Origin: Pleionea sp052032335
GTDB taxonomy: Bacteria > Pseudomonadota > Gammaproteobacteria > Enterobacterales > Kangiellaceae
Direction: 5' to 3'
Assembly (NCBI GenBank): GCA_052032335.1
Contig: JBPEWV010000161.1
Location: 17,009 to 81,008 of the forward strand
DNA length: 64,000 bases
Each line of letters opens with the position of its first letter. Positions within the stretch are counted from its first letter, which is position 1. This document shows positions 42,821-50,881 of the stretch, in pieces. Below the pieces are notes generated by a model. It was not told the origin of the DNA and did no database searches. It was given only the letters and a program-made list of their open reading frames with translations. A program made the translations under genes and the position numbers.

Positions 42821-43561
42821 ATGTTTTTGCAATCTACCTTTATTATTCTGGCCATTTTTCTGGTCTTATTGATCAGTACATTTCGAATTCTGCGCGAATA
42901 CGAACGCGGCGTTATTTTTATGCTTGGACGATTTTACAAAGTAAAAGGTCCGGGGTTAATTATCGTTGTGCCTATTATTCAACAAATGGTTAAAGTCGAC
43001 TTAAGAACCATCGTCATGGATGTGCCAACGCAAGACGTCATCTCACAAGATAACGTTTCAGTTAAAGTTAATGCTGTGCTTTACTTTCGAGTGGTCGATG
43101 CACAACGCGCAATAATCAATGTTGAAAACTTTTTTGACGCCACAAGCCAACTGGCACAAACCACATTACGTTCGGTTCTGGGGCAGCACGAATTGGATGA
43201 AATGTTATCAGCCCGAGATAAACTCAATGAAGATATACAGGAAATTTTAGATAAACAAACCGACGGTTGGGGCATAAAAGTCGCCAACGTAGAAATCAAG
43301 CACGTTGATCTTGATGAGAGTATGATTAGAGCCATTGCCAAACAGGCCGAAGCCGAACGTGAAAGACGCGCCAAAGTTATCCACGCCGAAGGCGAATTAC
43401 AAGCTTCAGAAAAACTTTTAGAAGCCGCGCAAACGCTCGCCAAGCAACAGGAAGCCATTCAACTTAGATACTTAAGCACCCTTTCAGCAATTGCAGGCGA
43501 CAAAACGTCAACCATCGTTTTTCCGCTACCCATCGACATTATGAACAAGCTTACCAAATGA
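42821..43561 (+). CDS. Slipin, SPFH/stomatin family protein
   Basis: 246 residues. An N-terminal membrane hairpin (FIILAIFLVLLISTFRIL) precedes the SPFH core: EYERGVIFMLGRFYKVKGPGLIIVVPI, MDVPTQDVISQDNVSVKVNAVLYFRV, TTLRSVLGQHELDEMLSARDKLN and GIKVANVEIKHVDLDESMIRAIAKQAEAERERRAKVIHAEGE. It forms membrane microdomain oligomers. The ribosome site GGAGGA lies within the end of nfeD, 8 nt before the ATG. The nfeD-slipin pair is one of the most conserved two-gene operons in prokaryotes. Confidence 0.93.
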   Translation: MFLQSTFIILAIFLVLLISTFRILREYERGVIFMLGRFYKVKGPGLIIVVPIIQQMVKVDLRTIVMDVPTQDVISQDNVSVKVNAVLYFRVVDAQRAIINVENFFDATSQLAQTTLRSVLGQHELDEMLSARDKLNEDIQEILDKQTDGWGIKVANVEIKHVDLDESMIRAIAKQAEAERERRAKVIHAEGELQASEKLLEAAQTLAKQQEAIQLRYLSTLSAIAGDKTSTIVFPLPIDIMNKLTK

Positions 43562-43661
43562 GTGGGAGCTAAAAATCACAGACTGATTACTCGCATAAGG
43601 AGGTTCCTTTTTACGCTACAGAAACAGCATCACTCAATCTGAATTGCGACCAGACAAATGC

Positions 43662-45668
43662 TTAATCGTAAGACGTTTTAACCGATACTCGGTTTTGCTC
43701 AACCGCATCTTCGAGAGAAACCGTCAATAGCGATTCAACTTGTTCAAGTTCGGTTAAATTTTCATTTTGCACCGCCACCCAACAGTTACGTCGCTTTTTA
43801 CCAAGATAAAGTGCAGCATCGGCCAAACTGATCAACCGCGTCCATAAGGTAAGATTATCGGTATCAATAAATGGGTACTTGACAACGCCTATGGTGCAGG
43901 TGACTTCCAGCGGCTCGTGGTTAGTGACCATAAAAGGTACGCTACTAATGGTTGTTAAAATACGATCGGCCAATTGGTAGGTTCGTTGGTTATTATCGAG
44001 TCGAGCGACAAAAACAAACTCCTCGCCCCCCCAGCGTACCAATAAGTCTGTGTCACGGGTCACTTGCTGAATACGTCGGCTGACTTCTTGCAGCACTTCA
44101 TCACCCACTTGATGGCCATAGGTGTCGTTAATTCTTTTAAAATGGTCAATGTCGAAAATATAAATGCCCAACGCCATGTCTTGATTGCTTTTAAAGGCAC
44201 GATTGATAAACGCCAATTCTCGCTCAATGTTCTGCTCCAGATAACGCCGATTCCCCAGCTTGGTTAGCGAGTCACGAACACTCATTCGTTGAAACTGCTC
44301 AGCCAGCTTTTTCTTTTGGCGTAATTGAGACGCCACAAGTAATATCAAACTGATCAGTACGATAAATGATGCTATGAAAAACTTAATTCTATTGGCATGC
44401 GTTGCCTCTCTTTCTTTTTGTAATTCCTCCTGCTGCTCCAGCACCACGGATTTTAATTCCGATTCGCGCTGTAACCTTTTCAGCTCAGTATTGGAAGCTG
44501 CCTGAGACCCGCGCCCTCTTAATTGCGGCTCTAACTTTGTTTCAAATAAATGCTTCAACTTTCGCAACCCTACAAGCTGTACCTCGGGATCATTAATGTC
44601 TGATAAACGCTTGTACACATCGAGCTGTACTTCAACGGTAGTTTCAGGATCAAGATTCAGACATTTCGAAAGCGATTGTTCAGCATTCCAATGCCGTCTC
44701 GTTAATTGGCGATAGCACGAAAGATACGCATCGATTACTGGGTAGCTTTCACTACGACCATCAACTTGCTCAAGATAGGCCCTTGCTCGGTCGTACTGCC
44801 CTAGTTCGGCTGCCGCTATGGCCGAAAAGCTCAAAGATGAAAGAACGTAACTGCTGTCATTATGTTGATTAACACGGTCAAAGTACGCCAGTGCTTTTTC
44901 AAAGTCATAAAGGTGCAATGCGTAAGCAATTCCGGAGTTAAAGTTGGTCAATTGAATAGTATCTTCCAGAAAAGCTACTTCTTGCGGATCGGATGAATTC
45001 TCAATCGCATCTTGACTTTGTTCACGGATACGTTTGAGTAACTCAATGCCTTTTTCAATATAATTTCTATCGCCGTGAACAATGTAGTTGGTTGCCGTGT
45101 CCATCATAATTCGGCTGACAAATTCCAGATCGTCACTTGGTGCGAGCGACAACGCTGTTTCATAGCTTTGAAAAGCTGCTGCGATATTGCCATGCTGAGA
45201 TTGCCGCCAGGCAAGAGTCATTAAAAATTCGGCGGCAGCTCGCATGTCATTATTTTGTTTTGCGTCGTGTATGATTTCGAGAACTTTCGGCAGGTAGTCA
45301 TCAAACTTGGGGTACAGAACTTCAATGCACATTTGTCGATAGTATAAGTCTTCTCGTAGCGGCCTATTGTCTTCACACCACTTGGCAGACTTGTCCAAAT
45401 CACCTTGATAATAATAGTTGGCGAATAAGGAGCGTTTTAATTGATAGGTCTTCGCCGGACTCGGGCTGTTCTTTAACGCTTGCTTTAACCACTTCTCTCG
45501 CTCTTCCGTCGACAACTCATAATAGTCATCGGGTAACGGTGTTAGCTGTCTGAAATCATCGTATGTCACCTCTGAGAACGCAGGCAAAGAAAACAATGCA
45601 GCGACAGCCAAGTAACGTTTAACCCGAATTAACCAACAACTTCTAAGACTCATAAAGCGAAAGCTCAT
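43662..45668 (-). CDS. TPR-domain diguanylate cyclase (GGDEF)
   Basis: 668 residues if it begins at ATG 45668; starts at 45707 (TTG) and 45653 (ATG) are possible and none has a clear ribosome site. A signal peptide (YLAVAALFSLPAFS) is followed by a periplasmic TPR-like sensor region (about 25-410), one membrane helix (FFIASFIVLISLILLVA) and a GGDEF domain with LTKLGNRRYLEQN, FDIDHFKRINDTYGHQVGDEVL and the active motif VRWGGEEF, so it should make c-di-GMP. A terminal stretch after the domain is short. Stands alone between slipin and LysR. Confidence 0.88.
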   Translation of the reverse strand: MSFRFMSLRSCWLIRVKRYLAVAALFSLPAFSEVTYDDFRQLTPLPDDYYELSTEEREKWLKQALKNSPSPAKTYQLKRSLFANYYYQGDLDKSAKWCEDNRPLREDLYYRQMCIEVLYPKFDDYLPKVLEIIHDAKQNNDMRAAAEFLMTLAWRQSQHGNIAAAFQSYETALSLAPSDDLEFVSRIMMDTATNYIVHGDRNYIEKGIELLKRIREQSQDAIENSSDPQEVAFLEDTIQLTNFNSGIAYALHLYDFEKALAYFDRVNQHNDSSYVLSSLSFSAIAAAELGQYDRARAYLEQVDGRSESYPVIDAYLSCYRQLTRRHWNAEQSLSKCLNLDPETTVEVQLDVYKRLSDINDPEVQLVGLRKLKHLFETKLEPQLRGRGSQAASNTELKRLQRESELKSVVLEQQEELQKEREATHANRIKFFIASFIVLISLILLVASQLRQKKKLAEQFQRMSVRDSLTKLGNRRYLEQNIERELAFINRAFKSNQDMALGIYIFDIDHFKRINDTYGHQVGDEVLQEVSRRIQQVTRDTDLLVRWGGEEFVFVARLDNNQRTYQLADRILTTISSVPFMVTNHEPLEVTCTIGVVKYPFIDTDNLTLWTRLISLADAALYLGKKRRNCWVAVQNENLTELEQVESLLTVSLEDAVEQNRVSVKTSYD

Positions 45669-45802
45669 GTTTACAAATGGTAGACAAAGTTGATTGAAGT
45701 ATAGCAAAGGATTGATTCATAGCGACTTATTCGTTGTTGGCAAAACTCTGTTAAAAATAGCCGCCAGCTTATCCACCGTGCGTATCACCGATAACCAAAC
45801 CA

Positions 45803-46672
45803 TCAAATCCATTGTTTGCAGCTCTGAATAACCGTTTCGACTCGACTCGGTACATTGATCTTTGCCCGAGTTACCAGATAAAGCGATTCGCTAACGGGTT
45901 GATTAAGCCGATGCACCATCACGGCGTTCCGGTTGTGAAATGCTTCAACCGCGTAAGCCGGTAACACGGTGAAGCCCAAACCTCTGGCGACCGGTTCGAG
46001 AATTAAACTGATTTGGTTGGAGAAGCCTTTCTTTTCGATCGACTCGATGTGCTCAAACTCGGCGTAATTTTCGCGTAACAACAATGTTGCATGATGTTGA
46101 CCATCGGGATGCCCAATAAAGCCCAGCTCCAGCAGTTGATGCCAATCTGGCTGTTTTACTGACGCAGGGGTCACCAATAATAGATCTTCCTTGGCAATCG
46201 CTTCGCAATGCAAATCGATCAGTGGAGAAGGTTGCGTTATCAAACCAATATCCGCATCAGACTCTATTACCGAGCGTTCAATGTCAGAATTCGGCGCAAA
46301 GCGGTAATCGATGATCAGCTCTGGGTGTGATTGTTGCAATGACAAAAGTCTTGGGTACAACCTGAGCCCGACACTTCCGGGAGACATCAACCTAACCTCT
46401 CCCTGATAGGGCAAATCTGCCTGTATGCGCGGACCTAATTCAGAAAGCGCCTGAACAATGGGGTACGATTCATCGTACAAGCGCCGCCCGGCATCAGTCA
46501 GTTCAAACTGCTTGCCTTCTCGAATCAACAGCGAAACACCCAAAAATTCTTCCAGTTTGCGAATGTGCTGGCTGACGCCAGACTGTGTCATAAATAGACG
46601 TTCCGCGGTGCGGGTGAAATGCCCCACATCAACCAGAGTGCAAAAACTGCGTAACCAATTTGGATTAACCAT
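45803..46672 (-). CDS. LysR family transcriptional regulator
   Basis: 289 residues. N-terminal winged helix (about 1-60): FCTLVDVGHFTRTAERLFMTQSGVSQHIRKLEEFLGVSLL, then a periplasmic-binding-protein-like effector domain (about 90-289; VRLMSPGSVGLRLYPRLL, ADIGLITQPSP, VARGLGFTVLPAYAVE). It diverges from the VOC gene, and a perfect 10-bp inverted repeat lies 8 nt upstream of its own ATG, so autorepression plus control of the VOC gene is likely. Effector unknown. Confidence 0.92.
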   Translation of the reverse strand: MVNPNWLRSFCTLVDVGHFTRTAERLFMTQSGVSQHIRKLEEFLGVSLLIREGKQFELTDAGRRLYDESYPIVQALSELGPRIQADLPYQGEVRLMSPGSVGLRLYPRLLSLQQSHPELIIDYRFAPNSDIERSVIESDADIGLITQPSPLIDLHCEAIAKEDLLLVTPASVKQPDWHQLLELGFIGHPDGQHHATLLLRENYAEFEHIESIEKKGFSNQISLILEPVARGLGFTVLPAYAVEAFHNRNAVMVHRLNQPVSESLYLVTRAKINVPSRVETVIQSCKQWI

Positions 46673-46680
46673 TACAAAAT

Positions 46681-46707
46681 ATTATCATTTCAACATCAAA
46701 TGATAAT
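46681..46707. promoter_or_regulatory. Putative LysR operator, perfect inverted repeat
   Basis: ATTATCATTT (46681-46690) and AAATGATAAT (46698-46707) are perfect complements around a 7-nt spacer (CAACATC), containing the T-N11-A pattern of LysR-type boxes. It lies between the divergent LysR and VOC genes. Confidence 0.75.
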
Positions 46708-46766
46708 TTAACCTAATCACCAAGCCTCTGTAAACTGAACCTAAATCAGTCACAGGAGGAATTATT

Positions 46767-47276
46767 ATGAATAACACCTATCCGAGAAGCTTTTCGCACA
46801 TTGGGATTTCAGTGCCCGACCTGGAAAAAGCAGTTAAGTTTTACACCGAAGTTTTAGGCTGGTACGTCATCATGGAACCCACGGAAATCGAAGAGGACGA
46901 CAGTGCCATCGGTCAGATGTGCACCGATGTATTCGGTAAAAACTGGGGCAGTTTTAAAATTGCACACTTATCCACTGGCGATCGCATCGGCGTTGAAATT
47001 TTCCAATTTAACAATCAGGAAAATCCCGACGATAACTTCGAATATTGGAAAACCGGGATCTTTCATTTCTGTGTGCAAGATCCAAACGTTGAAGAGCTGG
47101 CCGAACGCATCGTTGCTGCAGGCGGTAAGAAGCGTATGGATAAACCACGCTACTATTATCCAGACGAAAAACCTTATCGCATGATTTATATGGAAGATCC
47201 CTTTGGAAACATCCTGGAGATCTACAGCCACAGCTACGAATTAACTTACAGCGATGGCGCATATCAGAAAACCTAG
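46767..47276 (+). CDS. VOC/glyoxalase-like family protein
   Basis: 169 residues with a strong AGGAGGA ribosome site. Two beta-alpha-beta-beta-beta modules: SHIGISVPDLEKAVKFYTEVLGW with a metal-ligand His, IGVEIFQF with Glu, IFHFCVQDPNVEELAERIVAAGG with His, and MIYMEDPFGNILEIYSHSYE with Glu. That gives the His-Glu-His-Glu metal site of glyoxalase I/dioxygenase relatives. The metal site and module order are seen; the substrate is not known. Divergent from a LysR gene that probably controls it. The last 4 nt overlap the end of aroC on the other strand. Confidence 0.88.
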   Translation: MNNTYPRSFSHIGISVPDLEKAVKFYTEVLGWYVIMEPTEIEEDDSAIGQMCTDVFGKNWGSFKIAHLSTGDRIGVEIFQFNNQENPDDNFEYWKTGIFHFCVQDPNVEELAERIVAAGGKKRMDKPRYYYPDEKPYRMIYMEDPFGNILEIYSHSYELTYSDGAYQKT

Positions 47277-48358
47277 TGGTTACGGTAGGCTCGCATCCGC
47301 AACCAATGATCGCAAATTACCAAGGCCGCCATGGCTTCTACAATAGGAACCGCCCGCGGTAGAACACAAGGATCGTGTCGGCCTTTGGCTTTGAATTGAG
47401 TGGGGTTGCCGTCGATATCAACCGTGTCCTGATTTTGAATAATGGTCGCTGTGGGTTTAAAAGCCACTCGGAACACCAACGGCATACCGTTACTGATGCC
47501 TCCCTGAACACCACCGGAATTATTACTGGAGGTTTTCACCTGCCCGTTTTCGTTTACAAAAGGATCATTGTGCTGAGAGCCCAGTATTCGGGTACCGTCA
47601 AACCCACTTCCAATTTCGAAACCCTTGCTGGCATTGATACTCAGCATCGCTTTGGCCAAATCGGCTTCTAACTTGTCGAAAATCGGCTCGCCCAATCCAA
47701 CAGGGACATGTTTAATCACACACTCAACAACACCACCGGTCGAGTCGCCCTGCTTTCGTACCTGTTCGATGCGCTGAATCATCTTTTCGGCTAACGCCTG
47801 ATCGGGACATCGAACCGGGTTGCTTTCGACCGCTTCTTTAACCACCGCCATGGGATCGACATTGGTCGTCAAATCACCGACCGACTTTACGAAACCGGTG
47901 ATCTCGATCCCGAGTGATTGATGCAACAGTTTTAAGGCAATCGCGCCGGCAGCCACGGTGGGTGCGGTAACTCGTGCCGAACTGCGTCCACCACCTGCGA
48001 CGTCACGAACACCGTATTTTTGATAGTAAGTGAAATCAGCGTGACTTGGCCGAAACAATCTGGCCATTTCGGAATAATCTTTGGAACGTTGGTCCTGATT
48101 CTGAATAATCAAACTGATGGGCGTACCGGTCGTCACGCCATCGACTGTACCCGACAGAATCTCGACACGATCAGCCTCTTTGCGCTGGGTAACAATTTTA
48201 CTTTGTCCCGGTCGGCGCCGATCCAATGCAGGTTGAATATCGGCCTCTGTTAACTCCAGACCCGCCGGACAACCTTCTACAACACCGCCGATCGCTTTAC
48301 CATGAGACTCACCCCAATTGGTAAAACGAAAAACTTGCCCAAATGTATCACCTGCCAT
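47273..48358 (-). CDS. aroC: Chorismate synthase
   Basis: 361 residues. It converts EPSP to chorismate with reduced FMN, the last step of the common aromatic pathway. Signatures: FTNWGESHGKAIGGVVEGCPAG, RRRPGQS, FRPSHADFTYYQKYG, GGGRSSARVTA, GSQHNDPF, NNSGGVQGGISNG and RHDPCVLPRAVPIVEAM. All three classical motif blocks are present and length is normal. It lies 55 nt after aroA on the same strand, giving consecutive pathway steps. Confidence 0.95.
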   Translation of the reverse strand: MAGDTFGQVFRFTNWGESHGKAIGGVVEGCPAGLELTEADIQPALDRRRPGQSKIVTQRKEADRVEILSGTVDGVTTGTPISLIIQNQDQRSKDYSEMARLFRPSHADFTYYQKYGVRDVAGGGRSSARVTAPTVAAGAIALKLLHQSLGIEITGFVKSVGDLTTNVDPMAVVKEAVESNPVRCPDQALAEKMIQRIEQVRKQGDSTGGVVECVIKHVPVGLGEPIFDKLEADLAKAMLSINASKGFEIGSGFDGTRILGSQHNDPFVNENGQVKTSSNNSGGVQGGISNGMPLVFRVAFKPTATIIQNQDTVDIDGNPTQFKAKGRHDPCVLPRAVPIVEAMAALVICDHWLRMRAYRNH

Positions 48359-48413
48359 TTATCGATCCTGTTACCGCGTTTGTTTTTTATGGCGTCGAGT
48401 TTATCGATCGCCG

Positions 48414-49688
48414 TTAAATCTCTTCGGAGTGAATGCCAACGTCCGCCAGTTTATCAAAATAATTGGGAAACGACTTGGACACCACATGCGCATCATTAAT
48501 CACAACCTCTGGAATACGGCTGCCAATCAGAGCCAGACTCATCGCCATTCTGTGATCGTCGTAAGTCTCGACACAAGCTCCCTTGAGCTCACACCCTCCG
48601 GTTACCGCCAGATAATCACTGCCAAAGTCTACGGTTGCGCCCAACTTTCTCAGTTCGGTTGCGGTATCGACGATTCGATTGGATTCTTTATACGCCAGGT
48701 GTGCAATATTGCGCATCACGGTGGTGCCTTCTGCAAAACAGGCAACCGCTGCCATGGTCTGAACCACATCGGGCATCGTTCCCATATTGCAATCAACGGC
48801 GATTAATGGTTTTCTCCGCTCAATCACCATACCGGTTCTTTTTTGCTGAATGTCACACCCCATGGTCTGAAGCACCTTATAAAAATTTGCCTCGCCCTGA
48901 AGAGAATTAAAATCAAAAGACGTCAGTTCAATACGCCCTCTGTTAATCGCTGCGGCTGCCATAAAGTACGAACTGCTCACCGGGTCGGGCGGAATAGCCA
49001 GAGTGTTGCTCTGGTACGAAGGTTGTTTCACAATGTGATAAGTACGCCCAGTCTTCTCAACTTTAATGCCAAATTGCTGCATTAAATCAACGGTCATGTC
49101 GATGTATTGAGTCGACACCTCTTCCCCGACCAGCTCCAGAATAAAATCGTGATTCAACCTCGGTGCTGCCAGTAACAACGCACTGATGTACTGACTGCTC
49201 TTGCTACCGTCAACCTGACATCGAAATTGTTTCACCGGTCCGGTCAATGTCGCCGGCAATCGTCCGTCTGATGTCGACACTTTCACGCCCAACTGCTGAA
49301 GAGCCAAAAACAGCTCGGCCATCGGTCGACTGTTCATTTTTTCCGAGCCTTCAATGGTTACCGGAAACGCCTCTAATGCGGCAACAGCAGAAATGAATCG
49401 GGAAAAGGTTCCACTGTGCGAGGTGTAAACTTTCGCCGGTTCGGTTAACCCAGCTGAGCGCGGCGATGAAACAATCGTTTGCTTGTTACCGTCTTGCTTT
49501 AACCGATAGCCCAACTGGTTCAATCCGGCAATCGCGGTGTTAATATCGTCATTGCTCACCACGTTATGCAGTTGAACCTCGCCCTCCGCTAATGCGGCGA
49601 TGATCACCAGTCGATTCGCCAAATACTTGCTGCCGGGCAATGTAATCGAAGCCTCAAGGCTCGATGCGGGTAACATTTTGCGCTTCAT
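48414..49688 (-). CDS. aroA: 3-phosphoshikimate 1-carboxyvinyltransferase (EPSP synthase), divergent form
   Basis: 424 residues from ATG 49688; an upstream frame to 49724 has no ribosome site. Conserved: LPGSK (K21) and NR (R26), SSQYISALLLAAP, DPVSSSYFMAAAAI, MPDVVQTMAAVACF, YKESNRIVDTATELRKLGA, TYDDHRMAMS and VSKSFPNYF. Thus the substrate and catalytic residues look intact. The PEP/glyphosate loop, NAGTAMRP in E. coli, reads HSGTFSRF here (91-98), keeping Gly, Thr and Arg but changing Ala, Met and Pro. A possible -10 (TATACT on the minus strand, 49724-49729) lies about 35 nt upstream. It forms a unit with aroC. Confidence 0.9.
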   Translation of the reverse strand: MKRKMLPASSLEASITLPGSKYLANRLVIIAALAEGEVQLHNVVSNDDINTAIAGLNQLGYRLKQDGNKQTIVSSPRSAGLTEPAKVYTSHSGTFSRFISAVAALEAFPVTIEGSEKMNSRPMAELFLALQQLGVKVSTSDGRLPATLTGPVKQFRCQVDGSKSSQYISALLLAAPRLNHDFILELVGEEVSTQYIDMTVDLMQQFGIKVEKTGRTYHIVKQPSYQSNTLAIPPDPVSSSYFMAAAAINRGRIELTSFDFNSLQGEANFYKVLQTMGCDIQQKRTGMVIERRKPLIAVDCNMGTMPDVVQTMAAVACFAEGTTVMRNIAHLAYKESNRIVDTATELRKLGATVDFGSDYLAVTGGCELKGACVETYDDHRMAMSLALIGSRIPEVVINDAHVVSKSFPNYFDKLADVGIHSEEI

Positions 49689-49776
49689 TATGTATATACA
49701 ACCAAAGGTATTTTTGAGTCGCAAGTATACATGATTTTCCTGAACGCCTTTATTTTCAATATAAAGAATTATTTTA

Positions 49777-49806
49777 TTGACACAACTCGACGCTCAGTGG
49801 CATTAT
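49777..49806 (+). promoter_or_regulatory. Possible promoter of the his operon
   Basis: A perfect -35, TTGACA (49777-49782), is followed after 18 nt by CATTAT (49801-49806). The predicted start, near 49813, is at the leader ATG, so the leader would be nearly leaderless. An alternative -10 (TATAAA, 49760-49765) would give a leader of about 40 nt but has a poor -35. Confidence 0.4.
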
Positions 49807-49813
49807 ACAACCC

Positions 49814-49870
49814 ATGAAAACTATGACCTTGCAAAACACTCTTTTCCACCACCATCACCACCATAGGTGA
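49814..49870 (+). CDS. hisL: His operon leader peptide
   Basis: An 18-codon open frame, MKTMTLQNTLFHHHHHHR, with six consecutive His codons (49847-49864) next to the stop. It precedes an attenuator and hisG. This is the classical leader peptide of histidine-operon attenuation: low charged tRNA-His stalls the ribosome on the His run. The E. coli leader has seven His codons. No clear ribosome site is visible upstream, so it may be leaderless or weakly translated. Confidence 0.9.
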   Translation: MKTMTLQNTLFHHHHHHR

Positions 49871-49874
49871 CGGT

Positions 49875-49915
49875 GCTTCTGTTTATGTAACGATTATACA
49901 AATTAACAGCTAAGC
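49875..49915 (+). promoter_or_regulatory. Candidate antiterminator hairpin of the his attenuator
   Basis: GCTTCTGTT (49875-49883) can pair with AACAG (49905-49909) and AAGC (49912-49915) with a 2-nt bulge. The pairing uses the first bases of the terminator stem, so the two structures exclude each other. A competing pair between CACC in the His-codon run and GGTG near 49872-49875 would remove the antiterminator when the ribosome does not stall. Confidence 0.6.
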
Positions 49916-49946
49916 CCCGCTTACAACAGTATCCGGGGCTTTTTCT
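49913..49946 (+). terminator. His operon attenuator terminator
   Basis: AGCCCCG (49913-49919) pairs perfectly with CGGGGCT (49934-49940) and is followed by TTTTCTTT. A strong intrinsic terminator, 43 nt after the leader stop and about 55 nt before the hisG ATG. Confidence 0.85.
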
Positions 49947-50002
49947 TTATGCAAAATACGAATACACAGTAAAAAATTTGACACTTTATTGAGGAAACGA
50001 CA

Positions 50003-50851
50003 ATGACTTTAAAACTGGTGCTGCCCAAAGGGCGAATCAATACCAAGGTGCTACAACTGCTCAGCGATATCGGTATCACCCTGGTCGGTGACGATCGAAA
50101 CTACCGACCAAACGCTTACGGATTTGATCTCGAAGTTAAATTGCTCAAGAGCCAAAACATTCCGTCATTGGTTGAAATGGGTCAACACGATATCGGTTTT
50201 GCTGGTCTCGACTGGATGTACGAGCGCCGTAGTGAAGTCGAAGTGATTAAAAACCTTGGGTTTGATCCGGTGCAAATTGTTGCTTGCATTCCCGAAGACT
50301 GGGACTGGGAAGAAGTCAAACAACGTAAAGTCATTGTTGCCTCAGAGTACAAACGCATAGCCACCGATTATTTGGATAAAAACGGATTCAATTATCAGTT
50401 ACTGCGCAGCTACGGTGCGACCGAAGTGTTCCCGCCGGAAGACGCCGACATGATCATCGACAACACCAGCACCGGAACGACCATTCGTGCCAATCGTTTA
50501 AAGATTGTGGATACAGTCATGGAAAGTTCCACCCAGTTCATCGCCAACAAAGACACTTTGAAGGACCCAGGCAAACGGCAAGACATTGATAATTTGCTGA
50601 CTCTGATGCAAGCCGTGCTGAATGGACGAGAGCGAGTGTTGTTGGAAATGAATTGCAGCAATGACAATGTCGAATCCATTGTGAATTTATTGCCAGCCAT
50701 GCGTTCACCAACAGTCAGCCGTTTGTACAACGAAGAAGGCTTTGCCGTAAAGGCTGCGGTTCCGAAAAAAGAAACTCAGAGTTTGATCCCGGCCCTGCTT
50801 CAAGCAGGTGCGACAGACATTCTGGAAACGCCGATTCGTAAGTCGCTTTAA
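50003..50851 (+). CDS. hisG: ATP phosphoribosyltransferase, long form
   Basis: 282 residues with GAGGAAA ribosome site. First, committed step: ATP plus PRPP. N-terminal LVLPKGRINTKVLQLLSD, the PRPP-binding motif ADMIIDNTSTGTTIRANRL, and a C-terminal ACT-like regulatory domain (about 210-282; ESIVNLLPAMRSPTVSRLYNEEG), which marks the long HisG that is feedback-inhibited by histidine and needs no HisZ. It is the first structural gene after the attenuator. Confidence 0.94.
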   Translation: MTLKLVLPKGRINTKVLQLLSDIGITLVGDDRNYRPNAYGFDLEVKLLKSQNIPSLVEMGQHDIGFAGLDWMYERRSEVEVIKNLGFDPVQIVACIPEDWDWEEVKQRKVIVASEYKRIATDYLDKNGFNYQLLRSYGATEVFPPEDADMIIDNTSTGTTIRANRLKIVDTVMESSTQFIANKDTLKDPGKRQDIDNLLTLMQAVLNGRERVLLEMNCSNDNVESIVNLLPAMRSPTVSRLYNEEGFAVKAAVPKKETQSLIPALLQAGATDILETPIRKSL

Positions 50852-50881
50852 TCGCAGAATTCACGAGAGGTTGTTACCGCC

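Noticed and set aside
43597..43612. Small hairpin AAGGA-GGT-TCCTT with T run after the slipin gene
   Set aside because: Only 5 bp and AT-rich tail; too weak to call a terminator.
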